Source: Halieaceae bacterium
GTDB lineage: Bacteria > Pseudomonadota > Gammaproteobacteria > Pseudomonadales > Halieaceae
Assembly: GCA_003523185.1 (NCBI GenBank)
Contig: DPGN01000023.1
Location: 4,067-16,892, forward strand
Reading direction: 5' to 3'
Length of the DNA stretch: 12,826 nt
The notes below the pieces were generated by a model, which was given only the letters and a program-made list of their open reading frames with translations, was not told where the DNA came from and made no database searches. The position numbers were made by a program, and so were the translations under genes. Positions 7,547-12,826 of this stretch are shown here, piece by piece; position 1 is the first letter of the stretch, and each line of letters begins with the position of its first letter.

Positions 7547-10500
7547 ATGGTGGGTATGTCCACCTCGTTCGTTCACCTTCGCGTTCACTCCGAATTCTCC
7601 CTGATTGATGGGCTCGTTCGGGTAGGTCCGCTCATGAAGTCTGTGGCCTCGGCTGATATGCCCGCGGTTGCAATAACGGATAGAAATAATTTTTTTGGTC
7701 TTATCAAAGCGTATAAGGCAGCCGAACGCGAGGGCGTTAAGCTAATTGTTGGAGCAGACTTTGAGCTGCTCGAGTCCGATGACCGTCGCAGTCAGATTAC
7801 CTTTCTCGCGCAAAATCACGCGGGTTACCGAAATTTAACCGTCCTCATTTCTCGGGCTTATCAAGAGGGTCAGATTCTTGGTCGGCCTCTGCTCCGTAGA
7901 GACTGGATCGAGTCACACAGCGAGGGGCTGCTGGTACTGTCAGGTGGCCGACACGGCGATGTGGGGCAACATCTACTGGCTGGCAGGGAGAGTGATGCAG
8001 AGCGGGCGCTCTCATGGTGGATGGGTCACTTCCCTGAGCGTTTTTATTTGGAGCTTCAGCGAACAGGTAGAGAATACGAAGAAGATTATTTGCATGCCGC
8101 TGTGTCACTTGCGGCTCGTACAGATTGCCCTGTGGTGGCGACCAATGAAGTCTGCTTTCTGACGCCTGATGAGTTCGATGCTCACGAGGCGCGAGTGTGT
8201 ATTGGCGACGGTCGAACACTCAATGACCCGCGAAGGCCTCGACATTTTTCCGAGCAACAGTATTTGCGCTCGCCCGAGGAGATGGCGGACTTATTCCAAG
8301 ATATCCCGGAAGCGATTGAGAATACCGTTCACATTGCGCAGCGGTGCACTGTAGAGATTGAATTGGGTAAAGCCTACCTGCCCGACTTTCCTACCCCCGA
8401 TGGGGTCAGTATCGAACAGCATTTGGAAAACCTCTCAAACGAGGGATTAGATCAGCGCCTTGCATTACTCGAGGTTGCTGATGACTCGGTGTACCGAGAC
8501 CGCCTGAAGTTTGAACTCGACATCATTAATCAAATGGGTTTTCCGGGCTATTTCCTGGTGGTCATGGACTTCATTCGCTGGGGCAAAGCGAACGGTATCC
8601 CTGTGGGGCCAGGGAGGGGGTCGGGCGCAGGCTCTCTCGTCGCTTATGCACTCGAAATTACGGATCTCGACCCCATCGAATACGATTTACTGTTCGAGCG
8701 ATTTTTGAATCCGCAGCGTGTTTCAATGCCTGACTTCGACGTCGATTTTTGTATGGACAGGCGCGACGAAGTCATCGATTACGTGGCAAATACCTATGGC
8801 AGGAATGCGGTTTCGCAGATCATCACCTTTGGAACAATGGCAGCGAAAGCGGTAGTGCGTGATGTCGCCCGTGTTCAGGATAAGCCGTATGCGCTTGCCG
8901 ATAAAATGTCCAAACTGATTCCTTTTGAAGTGGGAATGACGCTTGAGAAAGCGATTGAACAGGAAGAGCAATTAGTTAATCTCTTACACGAGGATAGCGC
9001 CGCTCAAGAAATTTGGGACATGGCGATCCAGCTCGAGGGACTTACCCGAAACGCTGGCAAGCATGCGGGCGGCGTGGTCATCGCGCCCTCAAAACTGACC
9101 GACTTCTCACCCTTGTTCTGCGACGAGGAAGGGCAAGGTCTCGTAACTCAGTATGACAAAAATGATGTTGAGGACGCCGGTCTCGTCAAATTCGACTTCC
9201 TAGGTCTCAGAACACTGACCATCATCGATTGGGCGGTTGCGATGATAAATAAGCGCACTGACATCAAGACGCCTGTAGACATTAATCATATACCCCTCGA
9301 TGACAACGCGGTTTACAGCTTACTTCAGAGTGCTGAGACGACCGCCGTATTCCAGCTCGAAAGCCGCGGTATGAAGGAGTTGATCAAGAATCTGAGACCT
9401 GATTGCTTTGAGGACATTATCGCTCTGGTCGCCTTGTTCAGACCGGGTCCACTTCAGTCTGGGATGGTTGAGAATTTTATCGATCGCAAGCACGGGAGAG
9501 AGCAGGTTTCTTATCCCGACGCGCAGTATCAACACGAGTGGTTGAAGCCCATTCTTGAGCCCACCTACGGGATTATTCTTTACCAAGAACAGGTCATGCA
9601 GATCGCGCAGGAACTCGCCGGCTATACCCTGGGAGGTGCTGACCTGCTGCGGCGTGCCATGGGTAAGAAAAAACCGGAGGAAATGGCCAAGCAGCGCTCA
9701 GTTTTTGAGGAAGGGGCGAAAGACAAAGGGGTTGATCCGACCCTTGCGATGAAAATCTTTGACTTGGTTGAGAAGTTTGCGGGCTACGGTTTTAACAAGT
9801 CCCACTCTGCAGCCTATGCACTGGTGAGTTATCAAACGGCCTGGCTGAAGCGGCACTACCCATCTGAGTTTATGGCTGCTGTCATGAGTTCGGAAATTGA
9901 TAACACAGACAAGTTATTAGGGCTGCGCGATGAGTGCCGTCGTATGGGATTAACCGTGCGAGCCCCCAACGTGTTGGAGGGACAGCACCATTTCTCTGTT
10001 AATGCTGAAGGGCACATTATTTATGGTCTGGGCGGTATCAAGGGTTTGGGTGAAGGTCCAATCGAGGATCTATTGGTCGCCCGCGAGGAAAAGCCGTTTG
10101 CTGACTTATTTGATCTTTGTAGTCGCACGGATGCACGCAAGGTCAATCGAAGAGCACTCGAGGCACTTATCAAAAGTGGCGCGCTCGATGAACTCGGCGC
10201 TGAGCGTTCGGTGCTGATGTCAGCACTCGATGACGCCCTCAGAGCGGCAGAGCAATCCGCTGCAAATGAGGCCGCTGGCATGGGTGACCTGTTTGGGGAG
10301 GTGGTACCGACCTCTGGATCAGGCGACCCCTATCGCGATCATAGGCGCGCACGCTCCTGGACGCTGAGAGACATCCTTGCCGGCGAGAAAGAGAGTCTCG
10401 GAAGCTTTCTGAGTGGTCATCCGATGGATGAATTTGAGCAAGAGGTACGAAAGTTCTCTCCTCGTTCCATCAGGGAGTTAACCACGGGAAGTAAGCAGTG

Positions 10501-10996
10501 GGTCGCCGGGCTCATTGTGGATGTCAGATTGGTCAAAACACAACGCGGTACGATGGCGGTCTTGCAACTTGATGACGGTACGGGCCAGATCGAGGCGACA
10601 GCCTACAGCGAAGTCTACGAGCAGAATCGTGACTTACTGGTCAAGGACCAGATTGTACTCGCTGATGGTCGCCTTCAAATGGATGATTTCCGCGGACAGC
10701 TATCATTGAGAGCAAAATCGTTCACCACACTGGAGCAGGCGAGAAGCTCTCGCGTCAGGGAGCTGAAGCTGGGTTTGAGGCCTGATGCGATTCAAAGTGG
10801 CGTTGCCTCCGAGTTGAAGCGTGCCTTTTCCGCTCACACGGGAGACTGCCCGATTGTTGTTGAGTACCGACAGCCGGCTGGTTCGGCAGTGGTCAGATTT
10901 GGTGATCGGTGGCGGGTCACGCCAACCGATACCTTGCTTGATCAGCTTAAGGAGCTGGTTGGCCACGAGTCGGTAGAGGTGATCTACGAGCGGTAG
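7547..10996 (+). CDS. dnaE: DnaE, DNA polymerase III alpha subunit
   Basis: DnaE is the catalytic subunit of the replicative DNA polymerase III holoenzyme (family C). The product is 1149 aa from the ATG at 7547 (E. coli 1160 aa). The order is the PHP domain (about 5-275), then palm, thumb and fingers (about 280-800), helix-hairpin-helix and clamp-binding region (about 800-925), OB fold (about 985-1065) and the C-terminal tau-binding region. The catalytic aspartates are D396 and D398 in MPDFDVDF and D550 in KFDFLGLR (E. coli D401, D403, D555). The internal clamp-binding pentapeptide reads MGDLF (912-916) where E. coli has QADMF. The start is uncertain: GAGAAGAGG (7534-7542) favours 7547, while MSTSFVHLRVHSE from 7556 matches family N-termini best; a TTG at 7532 is least likely. 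It is the last gene of the cluster; accA does not follow. Confidence 0.97.
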   Translation: MVGMSTSFVHLRVHSEFSLIDGLVRVGPLMKSVASADMPAVAITDRNNFFGLIKAYKAAEREGVKLIVGADFELLESDDRRSQITFLAQNHAGYRNLTVLISRAYQEGQILGRPLLRRDWIESHSEGLLVLSGGRHGDVGQHLLAGRESDAERALSWWMGHFPERFYLELQRTGREYEEDYLHAAVSLAARTDCPVVATNEVCFLTPDEFDAHEARVCIGDGRTLNDPRRPRHFSEQQYLRSPEEMADLFQDIPEAIENTVHIAQRCTVEIELGKAYLPDFPTPDGVSIEQHLENLSNEGLDQRLALLEVADDSVYRDRLKFELDIINQMGFPGYFLVVMDFIRWGKANGIPVGPGRGSGAGSLVAYALEITDLDPIEYDLLFERFLNPQRVSMPDFDVDFCMDRRDEVIDYVANTYGRNAVSQIITFGTMAAKAVVRDVARVQDKPYALADKMSKLIPFEVGMTLEKAIEQEEQLVNLLHEDSAAQEIWDMAIQLEGLTRNAGKHAGGVVIAPSKLTDFSPLFCDEEGQGLVTQYDKNDVEDAGLVKFDFLGLRTLTIIDWAVAMINKRTDIKTPVDINHIPLDDNAVYSLLQSAETTAVFQLESRGMKELIKNLRPDCFEDIIALVALFRPGPLQSGMVENFIDRKHGREQVSYPDAQYQHEWLKPILEPTYGIILYQEQVMQIAQELAGYTLGGADLLRRAMGKKKPEEMAKQRSVFEEGAKDKGVDPTLAMKIFDLVEKFAGYGFNKSHSAAYALVSYQTAWLKRHYPSEFMAAVMSSEIDNTDKLLGLRDECRRMGLTVRAPNVLEGQHHFSVNAEGHIIYGLGGIKGLGEGPIEDLLVAREEKPFADLFDLCSRTDARKVNRRALEALIKSGALDELGAERSVLMSALDDALRAAEQSAANEAAGMGDLFGEVVPTSGSGDPYRDHRRARSWTLRDILAGEKESLGSFLSGHPMDEFEQEVRKFSPRSIRELTTGSKQWVAGLIVDVRLVKTQRGTMAVLQLDDGTGQIEATAYSEVYEQNRDLLVKDQIVLADGRLQMDDFRGQLSLRAKSFTTLEQARSSRVRELKLGLRPDAIQSGVASELKRAFSAHTGDCPIVVEYRQPAGSAVVRFGDRWRVTPTDTLLDQLKELVGHESVEVIYER

Positions 10997-11003
10997 GTCA
11001 TTA

Positions 11004-11018
11004 GCCTATCGAATAGGC
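11004..11018 (+). terminator. Short inverted repeat after dnaE, possible weak terminator
   Basis: GCCTAT and ATAGGC form a perfect 6-bp stem with a 3-nt CGA loop, starting 7 nt after the dnaE stop. There is no T-run behind it, so intrinsic termination would be inefficient; it could equally protect the 3' end of the mRNA. A second small stem, GCACT/AGTGC, lies at 11072-11086. The position fits an operon end, but the function is inferred. Confidence 0.3.
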
Positions 11019-11097
11019 GTTGAATGTTGCTGCCGAGGTCGCTTTACCTCTCGACTGCCCAGCTATTCAGCGCACTAATTCAGTGCATTCCTTCTCC

Positions 11098-11122
11098 AAA
11101 TGCGACATTTACGGCATTTTTT
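11098..11122 (+). terminator. AT-rich inverted repeat with T-run, candidate intrinsic terminator
   Basis: AAATGC (11098-11103) can pair with GCATTT (11114-11119) across a 10-nt loop, and the right arm runs into six consecutive Ts (11117-11122). A competing pairing, AAATG with CATTT at 11106-11110, is also possible. The stem is low in GC, so it would be a weak Rho-independent terminator at best. It is the only T-run-associated inverted repeat I find between dnaE and the next gene. Confidence 0.35.
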
Positions 11123-11186
11123 ACTTAAAGCGCCCTAAAATATGGTGCAGAATCCGCCGCCAAACTAAGGAGTAAACAAGAAAGCC

Positions 11187-11214
11187 CGGGTATTGGATGC
11201 GGAGCCAATATCTG
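11187..11214 (+). promoter_or_regulatory. 10-bp hairpin in the leader of the Nudix gene
   Basis: Bases 11187-11196 pair with 11205-11214 over ten positions, eight Watson-Crick and two G-U in the RNA, closing an 8-nt loop (ATGCGGAG). The inner six pairs, TATTGG/CCAATA, are perfect. The hairpin ends 11 nt before the GGGAG ribosome binding site (11226-11230) of the Nudix gene. It has no T-run, so it is not a standard terminator. I do not recognise a known riboswitch or leader family. A regulatory role in translation or mRNA stability is inference from its position. Confidence 0.4.
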
Positions 11215-11237
11215 AGAGGCATTGTGGGAGAGATGTT

Positions 11238-11696
11238 ATGAAAGCGTCTTGGATGCTGATTTTGATCACAGCACTCATGTTGTCTTCGTGTTCGCGACAG
11301 CCAACGTGCTCTGTTACTTCAGGTGATATGGGTGTGCCCAGCGCGGGTTGTTTGGCAGTAGACAACGGCGAACTGCTGCTCGTGAAGATTATGGGTGGTA
11401 CTTACGGTCCGCCCGGGGGGACGGTCGATAGTGAAGAGTCCGCACAATGCGCCGCTGAGCGAGAAACCTGGGAAGAGACGGGTGTGCGGGTGAGCGCTGG
11501 AGAGTTAGCCGCCGAATTTGACAATGGATTTCGACTTTACTGGTGTGAGGCAGTTTCAGGACGTGAGATTGAGATAAGCCGTCCTCTCGAAATTCAGCAT
11601 GCCGACTGGTACGCACCTGAACTAGTTCAACACCTCAAATGGCGCTACGCGAATCAGGCCTATGTCATTCAGACTTTGATGATTGAGAGACAATAA
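11238..11696 (+). CDS. Nudix hydrolase with lipoprotein signal peptide
   Basis: The 152-aa product contains a full Nudix box at 61-83: G61, E67, R75-E76, E79-E80, G82 and V83 fit GX5EX7REUXEEXGU, except that the U after RE is Thr. These enzymes hydrolyse nucleoside diphosphates linked to another moiety using metals bound by the REXXEE glutamates; the substrate here is unknown. Unusually, residues 1-18 (MKASWMLILITALMLSSC) form a lipoprotein signal peptide with lipobox LSSC. Ser at +2 after the lipidated C18 would direct it to the outer membrane by the E. coli rule. There are four more cysteines (24, 38, 71, 103), two of which could pair in an oxidising periplasm. The ATG at 11238 has GGGAG 7 nt upstream. 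A shorter cytoplasmic form from the ATG at 11328 is conceivable but has only a weak AGG. The gene's TAA overlaps the next start by one base. Confidence 0.88.
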   Translation: MKASWMLILITALMLSSCSRQPTCSVTSGDMGVPSAGCLAVDNGELLLVKIMGGTYGPPGGTVDSEESAQCAAERETWEETGVRVSAGELAAEFDNGFRLYWCEAVSGREIEISRPLEIQHADWYAPELVQHLKWRYANQAYVIQTLMIERQ

Positions 11697-11950
11697 TGAC
11701 CAAGACTGAACTGGAAGCCGCCGCCTTTCGACGTTTGGTATCCCACCTTCAAGACAGAACTGATGTCCAAAATATTGACCTCATGAATCTGGCGGGCTTT
11801 TGTCGTAACTGCCTATCTAAGTGGTACGCAGAGGCGGCCAACGAGTCAGGGCTAGACCTGTCGAAGGACGATGCGCGTGAACGTGTTTACGGTATGCCCT
11901 ACGACGAGTGGAAAGCGCAGTACCAAACCCCATTGCCCGAAGATCAGTAA
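11696..11950 (+). CDS. DUF1244 family protein
   Basis: This 84-aa protein matches what I know of the DUF1244 family (SMc04008-like), small proteins common in Proteobacteria with no assigned function. The signature DVQNIDLMNLAGFCRNCLSKWY is at 23-44, including a CxxC pair (C36, C39). A second conserved block, YGMPYDEWKAQYQ, lies near the C-terminus (65-77). There is no signal peptide or membrane segment, so it is probably cytoplasmic, unlike the lipoprotein encoded just upstream. The cysteine pair could bind a metal or act in redox chemistry, but nothing in the sequence decides this. The start codon shares a base with the Nudix stop (TAATG), so the two genes are very likely cotranscribed and translationally coupled. 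Only 51 nt separate its stop from the convergent gcvP. Confidence 0.9.
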   Translation: MTKTELEAAAFRRLVSHLQDRTDVQNIDLMNLAGFCRNCLSKWYAEAANESGLDLSKDDARERVYGMPYDEWKAQYQTPLPEDQ

Positions 11951-12001
11951 TTCGCACGGACAGGTCGGAAATTTCCCTCGGTATTGCCCTTCTAGAACGG
12001 A

Positions 12002-12826
12002 TTAAGCGGGTTCTGCGGGTTCTAAATAAGACTCGATGCTCGGACACGAGCAAATCAGATTGCGATCGCCATAAACGTTGTCGACTCGATTGACGGGCGC
12101 CCAGTACTTATCGGCTCGCAAAGATGCCACGGGCCATACAGCTTGTTCTCTGCTGTAGGGGCGATCCCACTGATCAGCGGTGACCTCGTCCAGTGTATGT
12201 GGCGCGTTTTTAAGTGGGTTGTTAATGGGGTCAGAGCGACCTTCCTCTACCGCCCTAATTTCACCCCGGATTGACAACATTGCGTCGCAGAACCGGTCGA
12301 TTTCAGCCAACGATTCTGACTCCGTCGGTTCGATCATTAGTGTACCGGCGACGGGGAACGACATGGTGGGCGCGTGGAACCCATAGTCGATAAGTCGTTT
12401 AGCAACGTCTTCCTCCGTCACCCCGGTCCGTTCCTTGAGGGGACGAATATCGATGATGCACTCGTGGGCGACGGTGCCCTTTTTCCCGGTGTACAAGACG
12501 TCGTAATGACCTTTGAGACGGCTGGCAATGTAATTGGCATGAACGATTGCAACGCGACTGGCATCGGTGACGCCGTCCGGCCCCATCATTGCAATGTACA
12601 TCCACGAAATGGGCAGGATCGACGCGCTTCCATACGGCGTCGCTGAAATGACGTTATTGGTTGCATCCAGGCCTTGGAGGGGCGCGACCACCGATGAGGG
12701 CAGGTGTGGTGCCAAGTGGCTACCCACTCCGATGGGCCCCATGCCGGGCCCACCACCACCGTGCGGGATGCAGAACGTTTTATGAAGGTTTAGGTGGGAT
12801 ACGTCAGCACCAAACTTACCTGGACC
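12002..12826 (-). CDS. gcvP: Glycine dehydrogenase (decarboxylating), P-protein, C-terminal fragment
   Basis: The P-protein of the glycine cleavage system decarboxylates glycine with pyridoxal phosphate and passes the aminomethyl group to the lipoyl arm of GcvH. Visible here are the last 274 codons of a protein usually about 950-960 aa; the 5' part lies beyond the right edge. The reading frame continues in phase to base 12826 and is not limited to the first internal Met. The fragment opens with DVSHLNLHKTFCIPHGGGGPG, spelled in part here, whose Lys (codon at 12779-12781) is the PLP-binding residue equivalent to E. coli K706. WDRPYSREQAVWP, DKYWAPVNRVDNVYGDRN and LICSCPSIESY are the usual C-terminal blocks. 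It ends LEPAEPA, a short tail made by a 9-bp tandem repeat. It is convergent with the DUF1244 gene and not part of the envelope operon. Confidence 0.97.
   Translation of the reverse strand, partial: GPGKFGADVSHLNLHKTFCIPHGGGGPGMGPIGVGSHLAPHLPSSVVAPLQGLDATNNVISATPYGSASILPISWMYIAMMGPDGVTDASRVAIVHANYIASRLKGHYDVLYTGKKGTVAHECIIDIRPLKERTGVTEEDVAKRLIDYGFHAPTMSFPVAGTLMIEPTESESLAEIDRFCDAMLSIRGEIRAVEEGRSDPINNPLKNAPHTLDEVTADQWDRPYSREQAVWPVASLRADKYWAPVNRVDNVYGDRNLICSCPSIESYLEPAEPA
12006..12023. repeat. 9-bp tandem duplication at the end of gcvP
   Basis: GCGGGTTCT occurs twice in tandem, directly before the gcvP stop on the minus strand, and encodes the duplicated EPA of the C-terminal EPAEPA. It looks like a simple slippage duplication that keeps the frame. 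No function is suggested. Confidence 0.8.

Noticed and set aside
11108..11141. Possible sigma-70 promoter for the Nudix gene (TTTACG and TAAAAT)
   Set aside because: The spacing between the two hexamers is 22 nt, too long, and at 16-17 nt from TAAAAT the -35 match is poor. The AT-rich stretch may hold a promoter but I cannot assign one.
11951..12024. Bidirectional terminator between the DUF1244 gene and gcvP
   Set aside because: GGAAATTTCC is a palindrome without room for a loop, and TAGAAC/GTTCTA pair only across a 20-nt loop with no T-run on either strand.
1..12826. Mobile elements, CRISPR arrays, tRNA or rRNA genes, or an undescribed multi-gene defence system
   Set aside because: No transposase or integrase frame, spaced repeat array, tRNA-like fold or rRNA sequence is visible; nearly all of the window is accounted for by conserved core genes.

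Overview
The window is a stretch of gammaproteobacterial chromosome. It carries the conserved envelope-biogenesis/lipid A cluster in its classical order, rseP (3' end) - bamA - skp - lpxD - fabZ - lpxA - lpxB - rnhB - dnaE, all on the plus strand. The protein sequences resemble those of marine or pseudomonad-like Gammaproteobacteria more than enterics: LpxA in particular has a Pseudomonas-type N-terminus, a Pseudomonas-type acyl-chain ruler region and a similar C-terminus. A marine lineage such as Halieaceae/Cellvibrionales is my best guess, but I cannot confirm the taxon without a search.

Layout. Bases 1-299 hold the end of the RseP intramembrane protease. Bases 380-3550 hold the outer-membrane assembly factor BamA and the periplasmic chaperone Skp. 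Bases 3552-6943 hold four very tightly packed genes for lipid A and fatty acid synthesis (lpxD, fabZ, lpxA, lpxB), with gaps of 12 nt or less, or overlaps. Bases 6933-10996 hold RNase HII (rnhB, overlapping lpxB by 11 nt) and the replicative DNA polymerase alpha subunit (dnaE). In E. coli and Pseudomonas accA follows dnaE; here it does not.

A 241-nt non-coding stretch (10997-11237) follows dnaE. It contains several short inverted repeats, including possible weak terminators, and a 10-bp hairpin just ahead of the next gene. Then come two small genes joined by a TAATG stop/start overlap: a Nudix hydrolase with a lipoprotein signal peptide (11238-11696) and a DUF1244 protein of unknown function (11696-11950). 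This pair is the least understood part of the window. From 12002 to the end, on the minus strand and convergent with the pair, lies the C-terminal part of the glycine cleavage P-protein (gcvP), including its PLP lysine.

How it works together. The main cluster couples lipid A synthesis (LpxA, LpxD, LpxB), supply of acyl chains (FabZ), outer-membrane protein delivery and insertion (Skp, BamA) and envelope-stress proteolysis (RseP), with replication genes at the distal end. Most of the window is well-conserved core genome. I see no mobile element, CRISPR array, tRNA or rRNA. The items worth a second look are the Nudix lipoprotein/DUF1244 pair with its structured leader, and a few residue-level peculiarities in LpxA, DnaE and BamA.
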